NCBI RefSeq assembly: GCF_900091475.1
Contig: NZ_FMIB01000002.1
Coordinates: forward strand, 5,456,001 to 5,520,000
Direction: 5' to 3'
DNA: 64,000 nucleotides
Source of the DNA: Micromonospora chersina
Lineage (GTDB): Bacteria; Actinomycetota; Actinomycetes; Mycobacteriales; Micromonosporaceae
Below the pieces are notes generated by a model. The model worked only from the letters and a program-made list of their open reading frames with translations, was not told where the DNA came from and searched no databases. Shown in pieces: positions 1 to 7,385 of this stretch (within the stretch, counting starts at the first letter, position 1; every line of letters begins with the position of its first letter). Both the position numbers and the translations under genes were made by a program.

Positions 1-432
1 CACCTCCTCGCGGACCATCCGCTGCGGGTCGTCGTCGCCGGAGCGGCGCCAGGAGAGCCGGCCACCGGTGGCCCCGGCCAGCGCGAAGGGCGGGGCGCCA
101 CGGCGTACCGCGTCGGTGAGGAACCGGGCCAGCCCGAACCGGCCGTAGTCGCGGGGCGTGGCCGAGGCGCCGTGCAGCACCAGGCAGACCGGCAGGCCGC
201 GGCCGTCGCCGTACCCCTCGGGCACGGCCGTCCAGAAGTCCACCTCGCGGTCGCGGGCCCCGGACCGGATGCGGATCAGGCGCTCGTCCCCGGCCGGCGC
301 GTCGGGCACGGCGGGCGCCGGCCCGGGCCGGGGCTCGGCCAGTTGCCGCGCGGCGAGCCCGCCGACCACCGCGGCGCCGGCCACGCCGGCTGCGGCGCCC
401 AGCAGGGTGCGCCGGGTCAGGAGGTGAGCCAT
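1..432 (-). CDS. Secreted esterase-like alpha/beta hydrolase (C-terminus outside window)
   Basis: The visible 144 codons run off the left edge, so only the N-terminal part is present. Residues 6-30 form a signal-like segment with a twin-arginine flavour (TRRTLLGAAAG followed by a hydrophobic Ala/Gly/Val stretch), suggesting export. After a Pro-rich linker comes a first beta strand ending in VCLVLHGASATPRDYG, the oxyanion-hole strand typical of esterase-D/antigen-85-like alpha/beta hydrolases. The nucleophile elbow and the rest of the triad lie beyond the edge. The ATG at 432 is chosen because the signal peptide follows directly. Family assignment is by fold motif only and the substrate is unknown. 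Confidence 0.7.
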   Translation of the reverse strand, partial: MAHLLTRRTLLGAAAGVAGAAVVGGLAARQLAEPRPGPAPAVPDAPAGDERLIRIRSGARDREVDFWTAVPEGYGDGRGLPVCLVLHGASATPRDYGRFGLARFLTDAVRRGAPPFALAGATGGRLSWRRSGDDDPQRMVREEV

Positions 433-464
433 GCCCGCGAGTGTGCCACCCGCGGTGCGCGCCG

Positions 465-1310
465 TCAGCCGTCGCGCTTGGTGGTCCAGCGGAAGGTCGT
501 CAGGCAGAGCACCAGGCCGATCACGCACCACAGCCCGAGCACCAGGGCGACGCGGCCCAGCTCGAACGAGCCGCCCGGTTCCTGCGCCCCGAAGCTGTCC
601 GGCAGGAAGACCGAGCGCAGCCCCTGGCACATCCACTTGAGCGGGAAGAGCGCGGCGACCTGCTGCATCCAGCTCGGCAGGCTGGTGAAGACGAAGAACA
701 CGCCGGAGATGAACTGGAGGACCAGGGCCACCGGGGTGACCACGGCCGAGCCGCTGCGGGCGGTGCGGGCCAGCGAGGAGATGGCGATGCCGCACAGCGT
801 GCAGGCGGTGACGCCGAGGACGGCGACCCAGCCGAAGGTGGCCCACTTCGCGGCCGTCGCCGGCAGCTTCAGGTCGAACAGCGCCACCGACACGGCGAGC
901 AGCAGCGCCGTCTCGGCGATGCCGATGGCCACCACCATGAGCACCTTGCCGGCGAACCAGACCCACTTCGGCATCGGGGTGCCCCGGTAGCGCTTGAGCA
1001 CGCCCCGGTCCCGCTCGATCGGGATCCAGATGCCGAGGTTCTGGAAGCTCACCGTCATCAGACCGGTCGCGATCATGCCGGTGATGAAGTACTGCGTGTA
1101 GCTGACGCCGGGGGCGATCTCGTCGTTGAAGATCGCCGCGAAGATCAGGATCATGATGACCGGGAAGCCCATCGTGAAGACGACGGACTCCCGGGAGCGC
1201 AGGAACTGGGTGATCTCCAGCCGGCCCTGCCGCAGGGCGAGCGAGGCCCCGCCCGGCCGGCGACCCGGGGCGGCGGCGACCGGCGCGGCCGGCTTCGTGG
1301 TGGTCGTCAT
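465..1310 (-). CDS. ABC-2 type transporter permease
   Basis: 281 aa integral membrane protein of the ABC2_membrane (daunorubicin/nodulation export) type. A short Ala/Pro-rich cytoplasmic N-terminus precedes six hydrophobic segments. The first is at about residues 42-62 (VVFTMGFPVIMILIFAAIF) and the family loop with IPIERDRGVLKRYRGTPMP follows. The start overlaps the stop of the upstream ATPase by one base (TGATG), so the two are translationally coupled and surely form one exporter. Cargo is not deducible; this family exports drugs, lipids or polysaccharides. Confidence 0.9.
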   Translation of the reverse strand: MTTTTKPAAPVAAAPGRRPGGASLALRQGRLEITQFLRSRESVVFTMGFPVIMILIFAAIFNDEIAPGVSYTQYFITGMIATGLMTVSFQNLGIWIPIERDRGVLKRYRGTPMPKWVWFAGKVLMVVAIGIAETALLLAVSVALFDLKLPATAAKWATFGWVAVLGVTACTLCGIAISSLARTARSGSAVVTPVALVLQFISGVFFVFTSLPSWMQQVAALFPLKWMCQGLRSVFLPDSFGAQEPGGSFELGRVALVLGLWCVIGLVLCLTTFRWTTKRDG

Positions 1311-2155
1311 CAGTGTCCGATCATCCGCAGGTAGACGTCTTCCAGGGTCGGCCGGGTCACGGTGAGGCCCGGGACCTCGCCGCCGAAGCGCGCGGCCAGC
1401 TCCGCCACCAGCGCCGTCGGCGTCGCGGTCTCGGCCGTCTCCGGCGTCCCGTCCGGGGTACGCCAGGAGACCGTCGCCAGCGCCTCCTGCCGGTTGCCCA
1501 GCCGGTTCGGCGGGGCCACCTCGACCACCCGGCCGGCGGCGATCACCCCGACCCGGTCGGCCAGGGCCTCGGCCTCGTCGAGGTAGTGGGTGGTGAGCAC
1601 GATGGTGGTGCCGGCGGCCGAGAGGTCGCGGATCAGCTCCCAGAACTCGCGCCGGGCCTCCGGGTCGAAGCCCGTGGTGGGCTCGTCGAGGAACAGCAGC
1701 TCGGGGCGGCCCACGATGCCCAGCGCCACGTCCAGCCGGCGCTTCTGCCCGCCGGAGAGGGTGTGCGTGCGCGCCCGGGCCTTGGCGCCCAGCCCGACCC
1801 GCTCGACCACCTTGTCCGGGTCGTCGGCGTCCGGGTAGAAGCCGGCGAAGTGCCGCACCACCTCGGCCACGGTCAGCTCGTCGAACTCGCCGGTGCCCTG
1901 GAGCACGATGCCGACGCGGGACCGCCAGCCCGGGTCGGGGTGCGCCGGGTCGGCGCCCAGCACGCGGACCTCGCCGGCGTCGCGCCGCCGGTAGCCCTCC
2001 AGGATCTCCACCGTGGTGGTCTTGCCCGCGCCGTTCGGGCCGAGCAGGGCGAACACCTCGCCGCGGTGGACGTCGAGGTCCACCCCCGCCACCGCGACGG
2101 TGTCGCCGTACGCCTTGCGCAGTCCCCGTACGGAGATCGCGAGCTCGTCATCCAT
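1310..2155 (-). CDS. ABC transporter ATP-binding protein
   Basis: 281 aa nucleotide-binding subunit of a DrrA-like exporter. Walker A is GPNGAGKTTT (about residues 39-48), the signature is LSGGQKRRLDVA, Walker B is LLFLDEPTTGFD and the switch histidine sits in LTTHYLDEAEALADR. The final ~70 residues resemble the C-terminal extension of drug exporters. The gene is directly upstream of and overlaps the permease gene, making a two-gene operon. No convincing Shine-Dalgarno is seen before the ATG; the nearest candidate is GGAC. Confidence 0.92.
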   Translation of the reverse strand: MDDELAISVRGLRKAYGDTVAVAGVDLDVHRGEVFALLGPNGAGKTTTVEILEGYRRRDAGEVRVLGADPAHPDPGWRSRVGIVLQGTGEFDELTVAEVVRHFAGFYPDADDPDKVVERVGLGAKARARTHTLSGGQKRRLDVALGIVGRPELLFLDEPTTGFDPEARREFWELIRDLSAAGTTIVLTTHYLDEAEALADRVGVIAAGRVVEVAPPNRLGNRQEALATVSWRTPDGTPETAETATPTALVAELAARFGGEVPGLTVTRPTLEDVYLRMIGH

Positions 2156-2280
2156 GACGTCCAGTGTGCGACTCCGGCGGCCTGGCCGGGGGCCCGGGGT
2201 GTGGTGGTGTCGGCCATGTCGCGCCGCCCGTGCCCGTCGGTCCGCTCCATGGACCTGTGTGGTTTTCCACAGCCCGTTTT

Positions 2281-2298
2281 ACTGAACGGTAACTTAAA
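2281..2298. promoter_or_regulatory. Ethylmalonyl-pathway dyad operator, copy 1 (ecm)
   Basis: ACTGAACGGTAACTTAAA, read on the minus strand as TTTAAGTTACCGTTCAGT, matches the dyad found before five other acyl-CoA genes here. It ends 8 bp before the ecm ATG and overlaps a -10-like TAAACT (2295-2300). A bound regulator would cover the promoter, consistent with repression. Binding is inferred from sequence recurrence only. Confidence 0.7.
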
Positions 2299-2300
2299 CT
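2295..2300 (+). promoter_or_regulatory. -10 element of a probable leaderless ecm promoter
   Basis: TAAACT fits the actinobacterial TAnnnT -10 consensus. It is separated from the ATG at 2307 by six bases, which would put the transcription start at or next to the start codon. No Shine-Dalgarno is present between it and the ATG, so a leaderless message is likely. Confidence 0.5.
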
Positions 2301-2306
2301 CCGGCC

Positions 2307-4313
2307 ATGGACGAGAAGGCTCCTTCGGGGCGGCTGCCCGAGCGTGACCGGCCCTGGGTGATGCGCACCTACGCCGGGCACTCCTCCGCCACGGCCACCA
2401 ACGCGCTCTTCCGCCGCAACCTCGCGAAGGGGCAGACCGGTCTCTCGGTCGCCTTCGACCTGCCCACCCAGACCGGCTACGACCCGGACCACGAGCTGGC
2501 CACCGGCGAGGTGGGCCGGGTGGGCGTGCCGGTGGCGCACCTCGGCGACATGCGGGCCCTCTTCGACGGCATCCCGCTCGCCGAGATGAACACCTCGATG
2601 ACCATCAACGCGCCGGCCATGTGGCTGCTCGGCCTCTACGGCACGGTCGCCGCCGAGCAGGGCGCCGAGCTGGCCCGCTGCGCCGGCACCACGCAGAACG
2701 ACATCATCAAGGAGTACCTGTCCCGCGGGACGTACATCTTCCCGCCGGCGGCTTCGCTGCGGCTGACCGCCGACATCATCGCGTACACCCTGCGCGAGAT
2801 GCCGAAGTGGAACCCGGTCAACATCTGCTCGTACCACCTCCAGGAGGCCGGCGCGACGCCCGTGCAGGAGGTCGGCTTCGCCCTGGCCACCGCGGTCGCC
2901 GTGCTCGACCGGGTACGCGACTCCGGCCAGGTGCCCGCCGAGCGGATGGGCGACGTGGTCCAGCGGATCTCCTTCTTCGTCAACGCCGGCGTGCGCTTCG
3001 TCGAGGAGATCGCCAAGATGCGCGCGTTCGGCGCGCTCTGGGACGAGATCACCCGCGACCGGTACGGCGTGGAGAACCCGAAGCAGCGCCGCTTCCGGTA
3101 CGGCGTCCAGGTCAACTCGCTGGGCCTCACCGAGGCGCAGCCGGAGAACAACATCCAGCGCATCGTGCTGGAGATGCTCGGCGTCACCCTGTCCCGGGAC
3201 GCCCGGGCCCGGGCCGTGCAACTGCCCGCCTGGAACGAGGCGCTCGGCCTGCCCCGTCCGTGGGACCAGCAGTGGTCGCTGCGCATGCAGCAGGTGCTGG
3301 CGTACGAGTCGGACCTGCTCGAATACCCGGACCTGTTCGACGGCTCGCACGTGATGACCGCGCTTGTCGACGACATCGTCGCCGGGGCCCGGGTCGAGTT
3401 GGAGAAGGTGCTGGAGATGGGCGGCGTGGTGGCCGCCGTGGAGACCGGCTACCTCAAGAGCGCCCTCGTCGCCTCGCTGGCCGACCGGCGTCGGCGGATG
3501 GAGTCCGGCGCCGACGTGGTGGTCGGCGTCAACCGGTTCACCGAGACCGAGCCGTCGCCGCTGACCGCGGCCGGCGCCGAGGCCATCGAGCAGGTCGACC
3601 CCGCCGTCGAGGCGGCCGCCGCCACCGCCGTACGCGAGTGGCGGGCCGGCCGGGACACGGCGGCCGTGGACGCGGCACTCGCCCGGCTGCGCGCGGACGC
3701 CGCGACCACGACGAACCTCATGCCGGCGACGCTGGAGTGCGTCCGGGCCGGGGTGACCACCGGCGAGTGGGCCGGCGCGCTGCGCCAGGTGTTCGGCGAG
3801 TACCGGGCGCCCACCGGTCTGGCCGGCGCGGCCGGCGCCGGCGGCGACCCCGGCCTGGGCGCGGTCCGGGAGCGGGTCGCCGCCACCGCCCGCGAGCTGG
3901 GCAGCGGCCGGCTGCGGCTGCTCGTCGGCAAGCCCGGCCTGGACGGGCACTCCAACGGCGCCGAGCAGATCGCGGTACGCGCCCGCGACGCCGGCTTCGA
4001 GGTGGTCTACCAGGGCATCCGGCTGACCGCCGGGCAGATCGTGGCGGCCGCCGTGGAGGAGGACGTCGACCTGGTCGGCCTCTCGGTGCTCTCCGGCTCG
4101 CACCTGGCCGCCGTGCCGGCTGTGCTGGACGGGCTGCGCGCCGCCGGGCGGGCCGACCTGCCCGTGGTGGTCGGCGGCATCATCCCGGCGGTCGACGCGG
4201 ACGCGCTCCGGGCCGCCGGTGTCGCCCGGGTGTTCACGCCGAAGGACTTCGCGCTGACCGGCATCATCGACGACCTGGTCACCGTCATCCGGGAGTCCAA
4301 CGGCCTGTCCTGA
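2307..4313 (+). CDS. ecm: Ethylmalonyl-CoA mutase (MeaA), coenzyme B12-dependent
   Basis: 668 aa single-chain acyl-CoA mutase converting ethylmalonyl-CoA to methylsuccinyl-CoA. The N-terminal TIM-barrel catalytic domain (about 1-500) begins almost immediately at the RTYAGHSSATATN segment. The C-terminal cobalamin domain carries the DxHxxG base-off motif as D546-G-H548-S-N-G551. At the two specificity positions it has Tyr22 and Arg140 (EYLSRGTY), as in methylmalonyl-CoA mutase and unlike the Phe/Gln of isobutyryl-CoA mutase. The short N-terminus and AGHS in place of the AGFS of methylmalonyl-CoA mutase match the MeaA group as I know it. Other ethylmalonyl-CoA pathway genes lie further right, and the operator at 2281 ties this gene to them. 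A different mutase specificity is possible but less likely. Confidence 0.88.
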   Translation: MDEKAPSGRLPERDRPWVMRTYAGHSSATATNALFRRNLAKGQTGLSVAFDLPTQTGYDPDHELATGEVGRVGVPVAHLGDMRALFDGIPLAEMNTSMTINAPAMWLLGLYGTVAAEQGAELARCAGTTQNDIIKEYLSRGTYIFPPAASLRLTADIIAYTLREMPKWNPVNICSYHLQEAGATPVQEVGFALATAVAVLDRVRDSGQVPAERMGDVVQRISFFVNAGVRFVEEIAKMRAFGALWDEITRDRYGVENPKQRRFRYGVQVNSLGLTEAQPENNIQRIVLEMLGVTLSRDARARAVQLPAWNEALGLPRPWDQQWSLRMQQVLAYESDLLEYPDLFDGSHVMTALVDDIVAGARVELEKVLEMGGVVAAVETGYLKSALVASLADRRRRMESGADVVVGVNRFTETEPSPLTAAGAEAIEQVDPAVEAAAATAVREWRAGRDTAAVDAALARLRADAATTTNLMPATLECVRAGVTTGEWAGALRQVFGEYRAPTGLAGAAGAGGDPGLGAVRERVAATARELGSGRLRLLVGKPGLDGHSNGAEQIAVRARDAGFEVVYQGIRLTAGQIVAAAVEEDVDLVGLSVLSGSHLAAVPAVLDGLRAAGRADLPVVVGGIIPAVDADALRAAGVARVFTPKDFALTGIIDDLVTVIRESNGLS

Positions 4314-4399
4314 GGGGCGTCCGCGCTTCCCGCGTGGCCGTCGGACCCGGCGTCCGAGGTCCGTCCGGGCCGGCGGTGTCAGGCCCTGCCTCCGGCGGG

Positions 4400-4425
4400 G
4401 TCAGGCCGCCTCCGGCGGGCCTGAC
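4400..4425. terminator. Possible shared hairpin between convergent ecm and DUF1540 genes
   Basis: GTCAGGCC pairs with GGCCTGAC across a 10-nt loop between two converging genes. A partly repeated GGGTCAGGCC/CCTCCGGCGG context surrounds it. There is no U-tract, so termination activity is uncertain. Confidence 0.35.
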
Positions 4426-4430
4426 TCCGG

Positions 4431-4727
4431 TCAGCGGCTGGCGTAGGTCTGGCAGTCCGCCAGGTCCATGTCCGGGCCGACGGTGATCGCCGGGGCGTGA
4501 CACTCCAGGTCCGAGTTGTGCCGGCAGTCCGCCCGCTGGCAGGCGCCCACCTGGGCGAGCGTCTGCTCGACGCCGCCGCGCACCGGCATCTCGATGAAGG
4601 TGTGGCAGTGCGCGTGGTCGCTGCTGCCGATCGTGATCGCGAAGGCGTGGCAGTCGTTGGTGTGGTTGTAGGCGCAGGACCTGACGGCGCACTCCTGGAC
4701 CCGGGGCATCTCCATCGACGCGGTCAT
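4431..4727 (-). CDS. Tandem DUF1540 cysteine-rich protein
   Basis: 98 aa soluble protein with two copies of the DUF1540 pattern: C..4..C.YN....C.A..I followed by a fourth Cys near an HTF or QTY. Copy 1 spans about residues 10-45 (ECAVRSCAYNHTNDCHA) and copy 2 about 62-95 (GACQRADCRHNSDLECHAP). The regular spacing suggests metal binding, possibly zinc, but function is unknown. The ATG at 4727 is preceded by AGGAGG with nine bases spacing. Longer in-frame starts upstream lack this site and would add a low-quality Arg/Gly-rich extension. Confidence 0.85.
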   Translation of the reverse strand: MTASMEMPRVQECAVRSCAYNHTNDCHAFAITIGSSDHAHCHTFIEMPVRGGVEQTLAQVGACQRADCRHNSDLECHAPAITVGPDMDLADCQTYASR

Positions 4728-5420
4728 CTCTCCGGCCCTCCTCTGGACGTCAGCCACAAATGTAGGCATTCGTCCGGTCTTCGACCGCAGATCCGCCCCT
4801 GGATCACGCTGTCGGGTGCCCCCGCCGCCCGGCCGTCCGCCCTGTCCGGCAGTGCGGGCTCGTCCGGGCGGCGGCCTTCGCTCGCCTGCGGGGTGGGCAA
4901 GCCGGATAAAACCCAAGGGGTACGCGAAACGCCGACTCCACCGGGCTTCGCCCGGCTACCGGTGCCCGATGAGCGCGACCGCCCAGCGCCCCGCCCTCGG
5001 TAGCCGGCCTGGAATGGACGGAATGTCAGCTTTACGCGTCGCCCCCGACCGGTGAGTGGAACGCCCTGTATGTCTCCGGGGCCGGGATACCCACATGGCG
5101 TTCCACCGACCGAGGTCGTCTGCGCCGGATGTCCGTTTCCGGGGTGGTCGGCGGCACTCTGGCGGTGGAATGGCGGGCGGGTGGGGGTCGTTGTATGCCC
5201 GTGCACGATCGAGGAGGACGGCCCGCCGACGTGGGTGTCCCGGGCCCGGAATGATGGTGGGCCGCCGGTCGTTGTACATGATCCCGGCGCGACGAAGAGG
5301 CCCCACCCCGCACGCCGGATGATCCCCCAAGACTTTCCCCTTTTGAGCGCCTGACGGTGCTTGCGCACACGCTGACCCCCATCGGCACTGTGCGCCAACC
5401 CCCGAATGGAGCTTTCCCCC
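4728..5420. other. Gene-free 690-bp intergenic region with imperfect repeats
   Basis: No frame here shows coding quality, and short open frames on both strands are artefacts. Two direct copies of a ~65-80 bp unit begin with GGAAT at about 5167 and 5248 and share ...GGTCGTTGTA followed by an ACGA.GAGG block. A 10-bp perfect inverted repeat, GTGGAACGCC/GGCGTTCCAC, brackets about 5055-5108. A 20-bp block TCCGGGGCCGGGATACCCAC near 5075 recurs inverted near 5227-5246 with two mismatches. The last ~60 bp before 5421 presumably contain the promoter and long leader of the secreted protein gene. Confidence 0.5.
4874..4905 (-). repeat. Dispersed intergenic repeat, copy A
   Basis: Read on the minus strand this contains CCCCGCAG-GCGAGCGAAGG preceded by CCGGCTTGCC. 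The same arrangement occurs in the thiolase-meaB gap at 25041-25074. It is an intergenic repeat family, judged from two copies in this window. Confidence 0.45.
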
Positions 5421-5969
5421 ATGAACACGATGCTGCGTAAGAGCGTTCTCGGTATTGCTGGTCTGGCTTTCACCGGTGGTGTGTTCGCCGGTCCGATCGC
5501 CGCCCACGCCGACGCCGCCCCCGTGCAGGGCACCAAGCCGGTCGCGGTGAGTGTGCAGGGCGCGCAGTCGCACATCGACCTGAACGGCGAGCAGACCGCC
5601 AACGCCAAGGCGATCATCGCCGCGACGAAGAAGGCCGGTCTGCCGGAGCGGGCGGCGGTCATCTCGATCGCCACGTCGCTGCAGGAGTCGAAGCTGGAGA
5701 ACCTGGGTCACCTCGGCGACCGCAATGACCATGACTCGCTGGGCCTGTTCCAGCAGCGCCCGTCCTCGGGTTGGGGCACGCCGGAGCAGATCACCGACCC
5801 GGAGTACTCGACGCTTGCGTTCCTGAAGGGTCTGAAGCAGGTTGACGGGTGGCAGGACATGCCGCTGACCGAGGCCGCCCAGACCGTGCAGGTCTCGGCC
5901 TACCCGGATGCGTACGCGCAGTGGGAGCAGCAGGCCGCCGACATCGTCGCCCACAACTGGAACAGCTGA
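5421..5969 (+). CDS. Secreted lysozyme-like/transglycosylase-fold protein
   Basis: 182 aa with an N-terminal signal peptide (residues 1-32, basic MNTMLRKS then a hydrophobic stretch ending at AHADA). The mature domain has AVISIATSLQESKLENLGHL then DHDSLGLFQQRPSSGWGTPEQI, a block seen in actinobacterial secreted proteins related to soluble lytic transglycosylases. The Glu in QESKL sits where the catalytic acid of that fold would be. A role in cell-wall turnover is inferred. The ATG at 5421 has GGAG about eight bases upstream; the in-frame ATG at 5406 lacks a ribosome site and would weaken the signal peptide. Codon choice is less GC-extreme than its neighbours (for example GGT for Gly), suggesting high expression. 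Confidence 0.8.
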   Translation: MNTMLRKSVLGIAGLAFTGGVFAGPIAAHADAAPVQGTKPVAVSVQGAQSHIDLNGEQTANAKAIIAATKKAGLPERAAVISIATSLQESKLENLGHLGDRNDHDSLGLFQQRPSSGWGTPEQITDPEYSTLAFLKGLKQVDGWQDMPLTEAAQTVQVSAYPDAYAQWEQQAADIVAHNWNS

Positions 5970-5979
5970 CACAAGCACG

Positions 5980-6010
5980 AAGGCCGGCACCCCGATCGGG
6001 TGCCGGCCTT
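5980..6010. terminator. Bidirectional terminator
   Basis: AAGGCCGGCACCC and GGGTGCCGGCCTT form a 13-bp perfect stem around a short loop (CGATC). It lies between the stop of the secreted protein gene and the converging DUF4126 gene, so it can serve both. Confidence 0.85.
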
Positions 6011-6018
6011 CGGCGTCT

Positions 6019-6636
6019 CTAGACCCGGAACCCCGCGGCCCGGGCGGCCTGGCGTTCACGACGTCGCGAACGACGCCGCCGCAGGAACCAGAAGAAGAAC
6101 GCCACGAGCCCGAGCAGGAACGCCAGCACCAGGACCGGCAGCAGGATCGCCACCACCGACATGACCGCGCTGGTGGCGTCCTCGGCGGTGCTGGCCACCG
6201 GGGCGCCGAACCCCGCGGTGGTCGCGTTGATGACCGGCCGGGCCGCCGACTTGAGCAGGTGCACGCCGAGCGCGATGAGCACGCCGACCACTACCGGCAC
6301 CCACTGGTGTGAGGAGAAGAAGGTGTCCGGGTCGCTGACCGTGACCGTCTCCGAGGTGGAGCCGGCGCCGAAGGCCAGCCCGCCGGCGGTGGGCCGGACC
6401 ACGGTCTGCACCACGTCGTTGACGTGGTCGACCACCGGCACCTTGTCGGCCACCACCTCGACGGCGAGCAGCACGGCGAGGATCAGCAGGACCCACCCGT
6501 TGCCCAACCACTGCCAGCCGCTCGGCAGCTCCATGAGGTCGGTGTAGCGCGCGAGCAGACCCATCAGCAGGAGGGGGATGTAGGCGTTCAGGCCCGCCGA
6601 GGCGGCGAGGCCGGAACCGGTGAGGACTTCGAGCAC
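6019..6636 (-). CDS. DUF4126 family membrane protein
   Basis: 205 aa from the GTG at 6636 ([26 protein letters not shown]). It has about four to five transmembrane segments: roughly residues 8-28, 47-63, 110-130, and two near the C-terminus ending [20 protein letters not shown]. The N-terminal [12 protein letters not shown] and the [19 protein letters not shown] segment are DUF4126 hallmarks. A longer frame back to 6762 exists, but it would overlap nucS and is not hydrophobic. Function is unknown. It is divergent from nucS across 71 bp. Confidence 0.82.
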   Translation of the reverse strand: MLEVLTGSGLAASAGLNAYIPLLLMGLLARYTDLMELPSGWQWLGNGWVLLILAVLLAVEVVADKVPVVDHVNDVVQTVVRPTAGGLAFGAGSTSETVTVSDPDTFFSSHQWVPVVVGVLIALGVHLLKSAARPVINATTAGFGAPVASTAEDATSAVMSVVAILLPVLVLAFLLGLVAFFFWFLRRRRSRRRERQAARAAGFRV

Positions 6637-6707
6637 GATCTCAATATCGCACCGGTACGCCAGTGGCGCTCGTCGGCGAACGCCGGGTGCTCCGCTACCC
6701 TCGTCGG

Positions 6708-7367
6708 GTGCGGTTGGTGATTGCGAAGTGCTCGGTGGACTACGTCGGACGACTGTCGGCACACCTGCCGCCGGCCACCCGGTTGCTCATGGTGAAGGCG
6801 GACGGGTCGGTGTCGATCCACGCCGACGACCGGGCGTACAAGCCGTTGAACTGGATGAGCCCGCCGTGCCGGCTGGAGGAGGCCCCAGGCGTGTGGCGGG
6901 TGGTCAACAAGGCCGGCGAAGAGCTGCGCATCACCCTGGAGGAGGTCTTCCAGGACACCTCGTACGAGCTGGGCGTCGACCCGGGCCTGCGCAAGGACGG
7001 CGTCGAGGCGCACCTCCAGGAGCTGCTGGCCGCGAACCCGGAGACCCTCGGTGAGGGGTTCACGCTGGTGCGGCGGGAGTACATGACGGCGATCGGCCCG
7101 GTCGACCTGCTCTGCCGGGACGCCAACCAGGGCGCCGTGGCGGTCGAGGTGAAGCGGCGCGGGGAGATCGACGGTGTCGAACAGCTCACCCGCTACCTGG
7201 AGCTGATGAACCGCGACCCGCTGCTCGCCCCGGTCACCGGGGTGTTCGTGGCGCAGGAGATCAAGCCGCAGGCCCGGGTGCTCGCCACCGACCGGGGCAT
7301 CCGCTGCGTGGTGGTCGACTACGACCGGCTGCGCGGCATCGAGCGCGACGAGCTGACCCTGTTCTGA
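6708..7367 (+). CDS. nucS: Mismatch-specific endonuclease NucS (EndoMS)
   Basis: 219 aa single-gene mismatch-repair nuclease used by actinobacteria that lack MutS/MutL. It cleaves both strands at G-T, G-G and T-T mismatches and is known to interact with the sliding clamp. The N-terminal domain begins (V)[15 protein letters not shown], followed by the RecB-like nuclease core with D133 (GPVDLLCRD) and E147-x-K149 ([10 protein letters not shown]). The extreme C-terminus ELTLF resembles a clamp-binding tail. GTG 6708 is chosen because NucS proteins start at (M)RLVIA; an upstream ATG at 6663 would add 15 atypical residues. Confidence 0.95.
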   Translation: MRLVIAKCSVDYVGRLSAHLPPATRLLMVKADGSVSIHADDRAYKPLNWMSPPCRLEEAPGVWRVVNKAGEELRITLEEVFQDTSYELGVDPGLRKDGVEAHLQELLAANPETLGEGFTLVRREYMTAIGPVDLLCRDANQGAVAVEVKRRGEIDGVEQLTRYLELMNRDPLLAPVTGVFVAQEIKPQARVLATDRGIRCVVVDYDRLRGIERDELTLF

Positions 7368-7385
7368 GCGGGCGGGCCTGGGTCG

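Noticed and set aside
2148..4103. 651-codon frame opposite ecm
   Set aside because: The ecm product has complete catalytic and B12 motifs. The opposite frame is composition-driven.
4728..5405. Possible c-di-AMP riboswitch before the secreted protein gene
   Set aside because: I looked for the conserved core of that riboswitch class and could not identify it, so I left the region as an unexplained repeat-bearing leader.
6570..6600. CGTTCAGG sequence resembling the dyad operator in the DUF4126 gene
   Set aside because: It lies inside coding sequence (the LNAYIPLL codons) and the left half does not match the palindrome.
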